Shown piece by piece: positions 7,945 through 15,970 of a DNA stretch of 27,529 bases (its first letter is position 1; each line of letters begins with the position of its first letter). Below the pieces are notes generated by a model. It made no database searches. It saw nothing but the letters and a program-made list of their open reading frames with translations, and was not told the DNA's origin. The stretch lies in IMG/VR virus record IMGVR_UViG_3300033571_006362, positions 1-27,529 of that record; one strand, 5' to 3'. Source of the stretch: a virus. The position numbers were made by a program, and so were the translations under genes.

Positions 7945-8747
7945 TGCCAAAGTTGAACTACGGCTTCAAGGGTGAAACCGCGTTCACTCTGACGCAAGCC
8001 CTCGCCGCTGGTGCTGCCGTTTCATCGGCAGATTACGGCTACTTCGTACAGCTTGGCGGCATCACTCCGGTAAGCGGGTTTGAACCGATGGCGGTTCTGC
8101 TCACCTCTGGAAGTACTTACTCACCACCCGCCGGTGCGACCAGTATGAAGGCATGGGCGGTGGGTGGCGGCGGTGGAACAAGGGGCGGCGGTGGAGTTGG
8201 CGGTGCAGGCGGTACAGCATTCAAAACTTGGAGCGTGTCTGGCGGAAGCTCCGTATCGTATGGTGTCGGTGCTGCTGGTGGGATGGGTATGAGTTTTGGG
8301 CCGGGTGGTGACACTACCGTGACATATGGTGGTACGACCATAACAGGTGGCGGCGGTGGGTATGCTGGTTCTTCAGGCTACAGTGGTGCCTTCACAATTG
8401 GCGAGGGTGGCACACATTCCGGCGGCGACGGAGGAGCGGACGGCGGGGCTGGCACACGCCCTTCTGGTGAATGCGGCGGGGCCGTTGGTGGGAACAGCCA
8501 GCCAATTCTGATGTGTCCCGGCTACGACTACCAAGGCCGCAGACCGGCGACTGATGTATCGGGCCTTCTTGAGGCAGTAGCGTTGGCCGGTGGAGTTGCC
8601 ACACCAGTTTGCAGCGACACAGGTTCATTCGGGTCTGGGTCGCATGGCATGGAAAAGTTCTCATCCGGGCGACCTGCTGGGCTGGGCGGCGGCGGCAGCG
8701 CAGGAGGCAACCCCGGTGGTGGCGCAGTGGTCTTGTACTTCACTTAA
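7944..8747 (+). CDS. Glycine-rich tail tip / adhesin-like protein
   Basis: 267 residues. After an N-terminal ~60-residue segment comes YSPPAGATSMKAWAVGGGGG, the typical entry into a phage glycine-rich domain. A long run of Gly-rich motifs follows (GGVGGAGG, GGGGGYAGSSGYSG, GGDGGADGGAGTRPSG). It ends with GGGGSAGGNPGGGAVVLYF, the usual closing strand of this family. Such domains in phage tail tips are thought to form polyglycine sheets that display variable receptor-binding loops. Four Cys residues lie in the C-terminal half. Position among fibre genes agrees with receptor binding. The first base overlaps the previous stop. Confidence 0.75.
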   Translation: MPKLNYGFKGETAFTLTQALAAGAAVSSADYGYFVQLGGITPVSGFEPMAVLLTSGSTYSPPAGATSMKAWAVGGGGGTRGGGGVGGAGGTAFKTWSVSGGSSVSYGVGAAGGMGMSFGPGGDTTVTYGGTTITGGGGGYAGSSGYSGAFTIGEGGTHSGGDGGADGGAGTRPSGECGGAVGGNSQPILMCPGYDYQGRRPATDVSGLLEAVALAGGVATPVCSDTGSFGSGSHGMEKFSSGRPAGLGGGGSAGGNPGGGAVVLYFT

Positions 8748-8757
8748 GGAGCAGTCT

Positions 8758-9273
8758 ATGGGCAACATGCTGCGCAGCCCGACAAACCATAACGCCATAT
8801 TGCTGACGCCGCGAACGGGTAGCCATTCGCTCACTCTGGCAGCCATCGCTCAGTGGTGGCCGGATACTGTGATTGTGGACTCAGTCCAGCATCCGGCTTG
8901 CTGGATACCACATCAAGAAAGTTACGAGCGAGGCACCAAGGAGAATGTCGGCATCATTGTTCGCAATCCGGTCGAACGGTTTCGCTCCATGATCGCGCAC
9001 AAAAATCTCAATATTGACGAGCAGTTGGCCCGCCCGATTTACGGCCCGCTTCCGGCAGGCCCGTTTGTCAGATATTTCCGGTTTGAGGATCAACTGGACG
9101 ACGCTGCCGAATGGCTGGGTTTGCAGACGCCGCTGCCGCAAGAAGACGCGACTAGTGAAGCTAACAAGCCTACGCTCACGCCAGTGCAGGAGGCCCGCGT
9201 TAGAGAAATCTACGCAGCCGATATCGCCCTGTGGGAATCTCTTCAGCCCACCAATGACACCGAAGGTCAATGA
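8758..9273 (+). CDS. Small sulfotransferase-like protein
   Basis: 171 residues. The start at 8758 is chosen because AAGGAG (8746-8751) lies 6 nt upstream; longer versions of this frame would overlap the glycine-rich gene. Two sulfotransferase signatures are visible. One is the 5'-phosphosulfate binding loop ILLTPRTGSHSL (14-25) after a beta strand. The other is the 3'-phosphate binding block IVRNPVERFRSMI (67-79). A C-terminal helix, VQEARVREIYAADIALWESL, resembles the end of many sulfotransferases and glycan-modifying relatives. These enzymes move sulfate from PAPS to sugars, lipids or proteins. The protein is short for the family (usually 250 or more residues), so it may be a minimal form. 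The acceptor is unknown. It overlaps the adaptor gene by 4 nt. Confidence 0.7.
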   Translation: MGNMLRSPTNHNAILLTPRTGSHSLTLAAIAQWWPDTVIVDSVQHPACWIPHQESYERGTKENVGIIVRNPVERFRSMIAHKNLNIDEQLARPIYGPLPAGPFVRYFRFEDQLDDAAEWLGLQTPLPQEDATSEANKPTLTPVQEARVREIYAADIALWESLQPTNDTEGQ

Positions 9274-10409
9274 TGCTCACCTACTACGACGCCGTTGAGC
9301 ATCTGATCACCAGTAGTTTTGGTGGTCCGCAGGACGCAGAACAAACAGACATCCGCTCCTCCATTCAGAGAGCCTACAGCGAACTCTCTACGATCCGCGA
9401 CTGGAACTACTACCAGACTCACGGGCGGATCCGCTTCTCCATTAACTGGAACGGCAGCGTCACGTACAGTGAGGCCACAAGGTTCTTTGACTTGGCGTCT
9501 GGTGACGCATTCCCGAATAATGCGGTGCTGTGTCGCATGCGGCTCAACAACACGGTCGCCAAAATCGCCACGCGCGTCAGCAGCACCCGACTGCTGTGCG
9601 ACCCGATCCTGACGCCGTCCAGCGACTTCGTCAACGCGACCGTCGCCACGCTGTACCAAGACACCTTCCCCCTGCCCTCTGACTTCCGGTCACTGGACTC
9701 GCCCATTGATCATGTGGCGTGGACGCGATTCATCTATGTGTCCCCAGACCAAGCGATGAAGCTGGAGAACGCCAACAACCTCGCTGGCCCGCCGCATGCG
9801 TGGACGGTCATCAAAGACCCGCAGGGAACCGGCTGGGCAATTAAGGTCGTTGGGTATCCCGTAGCCAATTCCAACCTGGACTTCACCTACCGGCGTCTTC
9901 CACGGCGTCTTCGGATCTCGGGCCATGAGGTCAGTTCTAGGCAGGGCACAGTCACCATTGCCGGGACCGCCGTCACAGGCACTGGCACAGCCTTCACCTC
10001 TGCCATGGTTGGGTCCGTTCTGCGAGTGGGAACGTCCACGGATTCCCCGGGCAGCGATGGATCTCTTATCCCGTACCAAGGCGAAGCGGTCATAGCCTCC
10101 GTAGCCAGCGCGACCTCTTGCACGTTGGCAACCTCACTCACGGCCACGGGGGCCAAGTACCTTGTCACCGACATAGTGGATATGTCCACGGGCATGCACA
10201 ACGGGTTCTTGTCCTGCGCAGGGTATTGGCTGGCCCGCACGCGCGGCACTAAGCCCGACAATGCGTTCGCTATGTATCAGCGGGACTTGCGGCTGGCCAT
10301 GGAGTCGGATGCGCTCACGCCGTTTCAGCAACCGCAGCGCGTCATCTTCGACGCCATGGCTTGGCGTACTCCGCTCCAAGCCGACAACTTTGACGGGGGT
10401 TCGCCGTGA
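9270..10409 (+). CDS. Head-tail adaptor / tail tubular protein A-like
   Basis: 379 residues. It has the sequence pattern of podovirus adaptors that join portal to nozzle: an N-terminal helical segment (DIRSSIQRAYSELSTIRDWNY), TFPLPSDFRSLDSPI near residue 135, a proline-rich WTVIKDPQGTGWAIKVVGYP segment and a strand ending DFTYRRLPRRLR near 213. A C-terminal helical part (FAMYQRDLRLAMESDA) follows. Between about 218 and 305 lies an extra beta domain (GTVTIAGTAVTGTGTAF and later EAVIASVASATSCTLA), similar to Ig-like or SH3-like insertions often seen in adaptors. It is coupled to the genes on both sides by 4-nt overlaps. The role is clear by pattern and position; the exact homologue (T7 gp11-like or another) is not. 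Confidence 0.75.
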   Translation: MMLTYYDAVEHLITSSFGGPQDAEQTDIRSSIQRAYSELSTIRDWNYYQTHGRIRFSINWNGSVTYSEATRFFDLASGDAFPNNAVLCRMRLNNTVAKIATRVSSTRLLCDPILTPSSDFVNATVATLYQDTFPLPSDFRSLDSPIDHVAWTRFIYVSPDQAMKLENANNLAGPPHAWTVIKDPQGTGWAIKVVGYPVANSNLDFTYRRLPRRLRISGHEVSSRQGTVTIAGTAVTGTGTAFTSAMVGSVLRVGTSTDSPGSDGSLIPYQGEAVIASVASATSCTLATSLTATGAKYLVTDIVDMSTGMHNGFLSCAGYWLARTRGTKPDNAFAMYQRDLRLAMESDALTPFQQPQRVIFDAMAWRTPLQADNFDGGSP

Positions 10410-10681
10410 TCGTCATAGACAAGTGGACAGGGTTGGTAACCAACGCATCGCCGTACTCCATCCCTGCAGGGTCAACGGTACAGCAGATCAACCTGCAGTG
10501 CTTAGTCCCGGGGAAGCTCACCGTTCGCCCCGGCTTGACCCCTATCACGTTCGCATCAGCAGACTCCACCACCTCTCCGGTTGTGTCTGCTTACCGATAC
10601 CAGAACGGCACGGCTGAGCATCTTGTCTACCAAGACTCGGCCGGTCGGATCTACTCCTCCGTAAAGACAGGCAGCGCCTAA
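10406..10681 (+). CDS. Tail nozzle N-terminal part (split gene)
   Basis: 91 residues. The sequence reads as the beginning of a nozzle protein: KWTGLVTNASPYSIPAGSTV, QQINLQCLVPGKLTVRPGL, then VSAYRYQNGTAEHLVYQDSAGRIYSS, which resembles the first strands of a propeller. It lacks the rest of the domain, which appears to continue in the next gene (FNDLYVFDGMGRGLRWDG at about 97-114 there). The TAA stop overlaps the ATG of that gene by one base, and the frames differ by one. The two chains therefore probably assemble together, or arose by fission of one gene. A sequencing or assembly frameshift could also give this layout, but the clean TAATG junction argues for a real split. Confidence 0.65.
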   Translation: MIVIDKWTGLVTNASPYSIPAGSTVQQINLQCLVPGKLTVRPGLTPITFASADSTTSPVVSAYRYQNGTAEHLVYQDSAGRIYSSVKTGSA

Positions 10682-13266
10682 TGTCCTATCTGGCTCAGCG
10701 ACGGTCTGGCCAAGTCGTCTCCATCTCCCTGACCACTGGAGGATCGGGGTACACAGCCCCACCGTCAGTGAGCTTTTCTGGCGGCGGCGGCAATGGAGCG
10801 GCTGGTGTCGCCCATATGGCTGGCACACAGGTGGAATCGGTAGTTATAACAAATGGTGGAACTGGCTATACATCCGCGCCGACCGTCACTCTCTCTGGCA
10901 ACGCATCCGCTACCGCAAGCGTGTATACAGGGCCGATAGTGCCTGCCTCGTTTGTGCGCTCGCGATTCAACGACCTGTATGTTTTCGATGGCATGGGCCG
11001 CGGTCTTCGGTGGGATGGGGCCGCTGGCACCATGCAGCCCGTTGGCTTGCAGAAGCCGCACAAGGGACCGGCAGTCACTATCGCCAGCACCGCCATGGCG
11101 GGCTATGTGGACGCCGTCAATGTGGTCAGCCCCGGCAATGGCTATTCGGCAGCGCCGACTGTTACGTTCTCGGGAGGAACGCCCACCACGCCCGCAGTGG
11201 CGCGCGCGGAAGCCGCCGGGGGACGAGTAATCGGCATCACGGTATCCGATCCAGGTGCTGGCTATCAGTCTGCGCCATCGGTCACACTGAGCGCCAGCAA
11301 TGCCTCTGGTGCTACCTTCTCTGTCGGCCTGCTAGGTTCGGTGCGTGCGGTCACTATTTCTGCAGGCGGGACCGGCTACACCTCTGCCCCGACTGTTGTG
11401 TTCTCCAGCGCGCAGGGTCTGACCAAAGCGAATGCGACTGTCACCATCTCGGATTCTGGTTCGATCTCTGCTATTGACCTGCTCAGTGGTGGCACGGGAG
11501 CCACGGGTGCCGTGACGGCCTCCCTGTCTGGCGGCGGCGGGACGGGGGCCAGTCTGTCTGTCGGCATGCAGTTTGGCGTCTCGGCCGTGACGGTTGCCAG
11601 CGGTGGCACGGGTTTCCTGACGCCTCCTGCCATCTCGTTTCTCCCTGACCCCACCGACACAACGGCATCTGTGGCCGCCGCTACGGCGGCAGTGTCCGGC
11701 GGCAGCATCACTAAGGTGACCGTGTCCGGCGGCGGGAGCTACGCGCTGCCACCCACGGTCATCCTTGGCGACTACAACGCGACGGCTACGGCGACCATCT
11801 CCAACGTGATGCGCGGTAAGTACAAGTGCGCCATTCGCTACATCGACTCCACGCCAGAGAAGTTTCGCGGGCCGGTCAGTTCATCGATCTCTGAGCTTGT
11901 GGAGGTGGACACGCAAGGCGGGGCATCGTCGCTAACGTGGACGCTATCCCATGCCGGTCTAGATGACCGCGTCTCTGCCGTTGAGCTTTGGCGAACCACC
12001 TCCGACCAGAGCGTCCTCCTGTTCCGCGTGGCCAAGATTCTACGCAGCGCTGGCAACTTTACGGGCACCTACACAGACACCCTAAACGACGACAAGCTAT
12101 CGGATGCCACGCGCGATGGCTACGGTCTGCTCCCCGTGACTCTTCCAAGCGGGCAGTTGAATGCGAGGCGCTTTGGTGTGCCTCCCGCCAACTTCTCTGT
12201 CGCCTGCATGTTCCAAGACCGCTGCTGGCTGGCAGTGGATACCACCGGGGAGAAGCCCAACAGCTTGTACTACTCGGAGGTGGACGAACCCGAATCCGTT
12301 CCGCTGGAGAACGAGATTGTTGTCCAAGAGAATGCTGGCGACTCTGACACCATGGTCGCGCTCATCCCTCTTGGGTCGTTCCTCATCGCGGCCCAGGCTC
12401 GCCATCTCTACAAGCTGACCTATGTGGCCCAGCCGGTGCTTGACGCCAGCATCATGCTGGTGGCGTATCGGGGAGTCCTCAACAGCAGGTGCTGGGACGT
12501 TATGGGTGGCGTGGCGTTTATTGCGGACAGCTATGGAATCTATGTGTTCGATGGCCAGAGCGACCAGCCGATTTCCATGCCCGTCGATAACTATTTCCGC
12601 GACGGCATCATCGACTTCTCCAAGTCCTCCCAGTTCTTTATGCGTGCGGATCTGGCTACGAAGGTGGTGCGCTTCTTCTACTGCAACTCCACTGACTCAA
12701 CACCTTCTCGCGCACTGTGCTATTCCGTTACCACCAAAGCCTGGTGGGAGGAACAGTACGCCATGCGCATGACGGCCTCTGCACCGTACGCGGTGGGCGG
12801 GCAGCAAGGCGTTGCGTACGCCTCATCTGGTTTCCACCGCTTGGCGGGCTATTCAGACAACGGCACTGCGATCCCGTACAGCTTCCGGTCTGGAGATATG
12901 GCGATTGTCAACGAAGAAGGCAGGCAGGCCGTCAGTGTGCTGTACACGCCGACTGCCGGGGATGCCTCGCTCTCCTTGTCCCGGTTCTTCAATGGATCTG
13001 ACACAGCCCGACAGAATGCCGTGGCCAGTGACCGCGGGGACGGCTTTGTCCCGACCTCCCCGGGCGCAGTTTCTGTTCTGAACATGAACCGCACACGCTC
13101 TCCTCTCGGTGACGCGAGTGGCGTAGCGCGGGCAATGTTCTACGGCGGCAACGAAGAGCGTTCCGCTGGTGCCGACCGACATGTCGCGATTGCGTTTGCT
13201 GGCACACAGTCCTCGTCCGCAAATGCGCCCGCGATCCACGCCGTGATTGTGGAGGGCGTTAAGTAG
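10681..13266 (+). CDS. Tail nozzle / tail tubular protein B-like with eight GGxGYT repeats
   Basis: 861 residues. The C-terminal half (about 380-861) looks like a podovirus nozzle: FVACMFQDRCWLA-type strands (here FSVACMFQDRCWLAV), NSLYYSEVDEPESVP, IPLGSFLIAAQARHLYKLTY, GVAFIADSYGIYVFDG, FFYCNSTD and CYSVTTKAWW, which are propeller-type blade strands. The N-terminal ~370 residues hold eight copies of a ~23-residue beta repeat of the form hxxVxVxxGGTGYTxAPTVxxSG, starting near residues 12, 51, 143, 183, 221, 262, 300 and 343. One propeller-like strand pair (about 90-130) sits between copies 2 and 3. Such repeats probably decorate the tail surface. The last codon overlaps the next start. Confidence 0.75.
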   Translation: MSYLAQRRSGQVVSISLTTGGSGYTAPPSVSFSGGGGNGAAGVAHMAGTQVESVVITNGGTGYTSAPTVTLSGNASATASVYTGPIVPASFVRSRFNDLYVFDGMGRGLRWDGAAGTMQPVGLQKPHKGPAVTIASTAMAGYVDAVNVVSPGNGYSAAPTVTFSGGTPTTPAVARAEAAGGRVIGITVSDPGAGYQSAPSVTLSASNASGATFSVGLLGSVRAVTISAGGTGYTSAPTVVFSSAQGLTKANATVTISDSGSISAIDLLSGGTGATGAVTASLSGGGGTGASLSVGMQFGVSAVTVASGGTGFLTPPAISFLPDPTDTTASVAAATAAVSGGSITKVTVSGGGSYALPPTVILGDYNATATATISNVMRGKYKCAIRYIDSTPEKFRGPVSSSISELVEVDTQGGASSLTWTLSHAGLDDRVSAVELWRTTSDQSVLLFRVAKILRSAGNFTGTYTDTLNDDKLSDATRDGYGLLPVTLPSGQLNARRFGVPPANFSVACMFQDRCWLAVDTTGEKPNSLYYSEVDEPESVPLENEIVVQENAGDSDTMVALIPLGSFLIAAQARHLYKLTYVAQPVLDASIMLVAYRGVLNSRCWDVMGGVAFIADSYGIYVFDGQSDQPISMPVDNYFRDGIIDFSKSSQFFMRADLATKVVRFFYCNSTDSTPSRALCYSVTTKAWWEEQYAMRMTASAPYAVGGQQGVAYASSGFHRLAGYSDNGTAIPYSFRSGDMAIVNEEGRQAVSVLYTPTAGDASLSLSRFFNGSDTARQNAVASDRGDGFVPTSPGAVSVLNMNRTRSPLGDASGVARAMFYGGNEERSAGADRHVAIAFAGTQSSSANAPAIHAVIVEGVK

Positions 13267-14753
13267 TGTTCACCCAGAGCATGCCTGCCCTGGCGCAGGC
13301 TTTGTCAGGCGCTCTCCCAGAGGCGGCTCTGCGTCAACTGATGCAGTCTCTAGGAAACTGCCAGCAACCGCTCACGCACCGCGGCACTGTCAACCTTCAG
13401 CCACCTGTCTCCACGGGGGTGGGCGCGCTCGCTCGCCCGGGGACATGGCGTCCATCCGACTACTCGGACCTCCTGCCTACCGCAGGCCAAGGCGGTTACG
13501 TTGATGTTGCGGGCAACACATACAACACCACCAACAACAACAACAACTATGACGGCCATCAGTTCCATTGGCCGATCAACCAAGACTTCGCCTTTAACAA
13601 CTACTTCGGCGGCGAAACATTCAACGTGGCTGGCGACAGCACGTTCGATAACACAAGCACCACCACACTCACCACCTCCAAGCTGAATGTGGACTTCATC
13701 AACGACACCTACGTAGGCGCAGACGGCCGCGACGGCGCTGCCGGGGCGAACGGTTTTAACGGCTTTGATGGCTTTAATGGCTTTAATGGCTTTAATGGAT
13801 TCAACGGCATCAATGGCGTGACGCGCGTGTTTTTCTTCGGCGGCGGCAGGCAGGGCGTGCGTGAAACCAAAGCGTTGATTTCTGAGGTCAAAGTGCAGGG
13901 ATCGGTGGTGGTGCCCACGGTCACTGCCGCCACAGTATCGTCCACGGCGGTAACTGTTGGCACCTCGCAGCGGGAGGTAACTGTCAACGTAGACGGGACT
14001 GTCATTGTGCCGACAGTCAAAAGCGCCAGCGTGAGTGGCATCAGTACCAGCGGATCTGTGACCGTCCCAATCGTCACTGGCGGGACGCTGACAGGGGCGA
14101 CTGCCAGCGGCAACATCTCATACGACACCTACCCAACCGCAACGTGCAGCCCAATCACAGGATCGGTTGCGCTCCCCACTGGAGGTACTTTCTCGGCCAC
14201 GCCCACCGGAATCGCTGCTGCGGCTACCGTGGGCACGCTGACCGGAGTAGTGGCCTATAAATATGCGTCCGGCGGATACTTGGATGCCTCTTGCAATCTT
14301 GTGCTGACCTACGCCAGCACAACGGCAGCTGTGACGATTTCTGGATCACCCGCGGTTACTATCAGTTCGCAGGGGGCCGTGTCCGGTGCAGTCACGCTGA
14401 CGGGTTCTACATCCGCACCCGTCACCATCTCCACCCCAACGATTACTCCGAATAAGTCCTCCTCATCCACCCCCGCCACACTCACGGTCAACGGCGGCAC
14501 GTTCAGTCCAACGACCGGCAGCACCACATCTGCTGTCACAGTCAGCAGCGCGGGGGCCGCAGTCACGTTGACCTACGGGACTACAAGTGTTCCCGTACAG
14601 TCGAATGGGTACTTCTTTATCACAGAGCCGACTGGGGCGGGCACTTTGCAGACGGCCGCCGTTACGATAGCGGCAAGTACGGCTACCAAGCAGTTGATCC
14701 TCAAAGTCAACACGCCCCGCGCTGACTTGATTACGTACTTGAGGCCAAACTAG
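13266..14753 (+). CDS. Collagen-like tail/fibre structural protein
   Basis: 495 residues from a GTG that overlaps the previous TAG stop; GGAGGG about 8 nt upstream supports this start, although an ATG 15 nt further in is possible. Residues 1-60 are helical and may anchor it. A beta region with NNNNNYDGHQFHWP follows. Residues 151-186 are twelve uninterrupted Gly-X-Y triplets, seven of which are nearly identical Gly-Phe-Asn, a collagen-like trimerising segment. The remaining ~300 residues are Thr/Val/Ser-rich beta repeats with recurring GSVVVPTV, GTVIVPTV and GSVTVPIV units, then Ig-like strands, ending ADLITYLRP. It probably forms a trimeric fibre or tail appendage next to the nozzle. I do not know a named family. 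Confidence 0.7.
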   Translation: MFTQSMPALAQALSGALPEAALRQLMQSLGNCQQPLTHRGTVNLQPPVSTGVGALARPGTWRPSDYSDLLPTAGQGGYVDVAGNTYNTTNNNNNYDGHQFHWPINQDFAFNNYFGGETFNVAGDSTFDNTSTTTLTTSKLNVDFINDTYVGADGRDGAAGANGFNGFDGFNGFNGFNGFNGINGVTRVFFFGGGRQGVRETKALISEVKVQGSVVVPTVTAATVSSTAVTVGTSQREVTVNVDGTVIVPTVKSASVSGISTSGSVTVPIVTGGTLTGATASGNISYDTYPTATCSPITGSVALPTGGTFSATPTGIAAAATVGTLTGVVAYKYASGGYLDASCNLVLTYASTTAAVTISGSPAVTISSQGAVSGAVTLTGSTSAPVTISTPTITPNKSSSSTPATLTVNGGTFSPTTGSTTSAVTVSSAGAAVTLTYGTTSVPVQSNGYFFITEPTGAGTLQTAAVTIAASTATKQLILKVNTPRADLITYLRPN

Positions 14754-14755
14754 CC

Positions 14756-15961
14756 ATGACCTGCTCATGCTGTCAGACTGGCCGGTGCTGCAATGGTGCC
14801 ACCTGCACTGCGACGACGACCTCTGGGTGTGCTTCCACTAGCGGCACGTTCACTGCGGGCGCAACTTGCGGGGCAGTGGCGTGCGTAGACCCATCGGCCA
14901 TTAGCGCCTGTTTTGTAACGAACTGGTGCGCGTGTGCATCCGAGGGCAAGGGGTACACAACTACGCCGTATTCAAATTGCAACTGCGTGACTCTGACCGC
15001 AGCAGGATATGCCAACGGCGGATGCTCTGCTTGGAATTGCAAAGTGTGCCATTCTAGTGGCGGATGCGTTGACGGCTGTGCTGCGCCGCGGGAGTGTTGC
15101 GGCGGGACATGCTGCCCGTTATCCCAGCGCTGCGGTGTGGGGTTTGCTTGCGTGAACAAGTGTACGACCGGCACGTTCTGCGCTGGAACGGGGTCGGCCT
15201 ACGCCTGTTGCACATCCGGCCAGAAGTGCTGCGGGGCATCGGGTTGCTTGGCGACATCAACCGCCAGCTTCACCGTCAATGTCGCCGCCAATGCGTGGGT
15301 GGACACGGGCGTGACGCTTGCCGCAGGGGCGAGCGTGGCTATTACGGCCACCGGCACCGTAGAGTGGGCCGGGGACGGTTCAGCGGCCACTCCAAACGGC
15401 GTGCCTGCTGACTCATGCGGCTGTTGCGATGGCGGAAGTGTGACCTCGTCCTTTTGCCACATGGCGCTGATCGGCAGGATCGGCACCAGTGGAACTCCAT
15501 TCTTGGTTGGCTCCAGCTACTCCGGGTCGCCCGGAGCGGGTCTGCTGTACCTTCGCCAGAACGATACGGTTGTCGGAGACAACAGCGGATCCTTTACCGG
15601 GACCATCACCACGGACCCCTGCCCTGGCTACACCCCCGCGGCCGTTGGTGAGCCAATCGTTTACGAAGCCGGGGAGGAACCGCCAAAACCGTTACCGGGG
15701 CCTGGGGCTGCGCTGAAATCCCTCCTTCGCTTGGCCGGAATAGTCGCCTCCCCCAACTGCAGCTGTAACGCCAGGGCCGCACAGATGGATGCTTGGGGCG
15801 AATGGGAGTGTCTGAAACGCCTCCCAGAAATCTGCGGCTGGCTCAAAGAAGAGGCCAAGAAGCGGGAATTGTGGTTTTTCCCACCGGCCGGGGTGGCTTT
15901 GATTCTGGCTGCGATTTCCCTGTCGGCACTGAAACGACCGTTCCGGGGCACTGATAAGTAG
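14756..15961 (+). CDS. Cysteine-rich protein with LecA-like domain and C-terminal membrane segment
   Basis: 401 residues in four parts. Residues 1-164 contain 32 cysteines, many as CC pairs (CCGGTCC, CCTSGQKCCG), suggesting a disulfide-rich or metal-binding stalk. Residues ~171-287 resemble the galactose-binding lectin PA-IL/LecA fold: FTVNVAANAWVDTGV, GASVAITATGTVEW, ALIGRIGTSGTPFLVGS, LYLRQNDTVVGDNSGSF. Residues 335-370 carry CSC, RAAQMDAWG, two more cysteines (352, 360) and WLKEEAKKR, a motif I associate with Planctomycetota. Residues ~374-392 are hydrophobic, a likely membrane segment, followed by a basic tail. No N-terminal signal peptide is visible. A receptor- or glycan-binding virion protein is the best guess. 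It starts 2 nt after the previous stop. Confidence 0.7.
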   Translation: MTCSCCQTGRCCNGATCTATTTSGCASTSGTFTAGATCGAVACVDPSAISACFVTNWCACASEGKGYTTTPYSNCNCVTLTAAGYANGGCSAWNCKVCHSSGGCVDGCAAPRECCGGTCCPLSQRCGVGFACVNKCTTGTFCAGTGSAYACCTSGQKCCGASGCLATSTASFTVNVAANAWVDTGVTLAAGASVAITATGTVEWAGDGSAATPNGVPADSCGCCDGGSVTSSFCHMALIGRIGTSGTPFLVGSSYSGSPGAGLLYLRQNDTVVGDNSGSFTGTITTDPCPGYTPAAVGEPIVYEAGEEPPKPLPGPGAALKSLLRLAGIVASPNCSCNARAAQMDAWGEWECLKRLPEICGWLKEEAKKRELWFFPPAGVALILAAISLSALKRPFRGTDK

Positions 15962-15970
15962 GAGACTTTC

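Noticed and set aside
8590-8757. N-terminal extension of the sulfotransferase-like ORF
   Set aside because: It overlaps the glycine-rich gene in another frame, while the ATG at 8758 has a good AAGGAG site.
13752-13814. CRISPR-like repeat array
   Set aside because: The 9-bp units have no spacers and encode Gly-Phe-Asn triplets in frame, so this is protein-level repetition.
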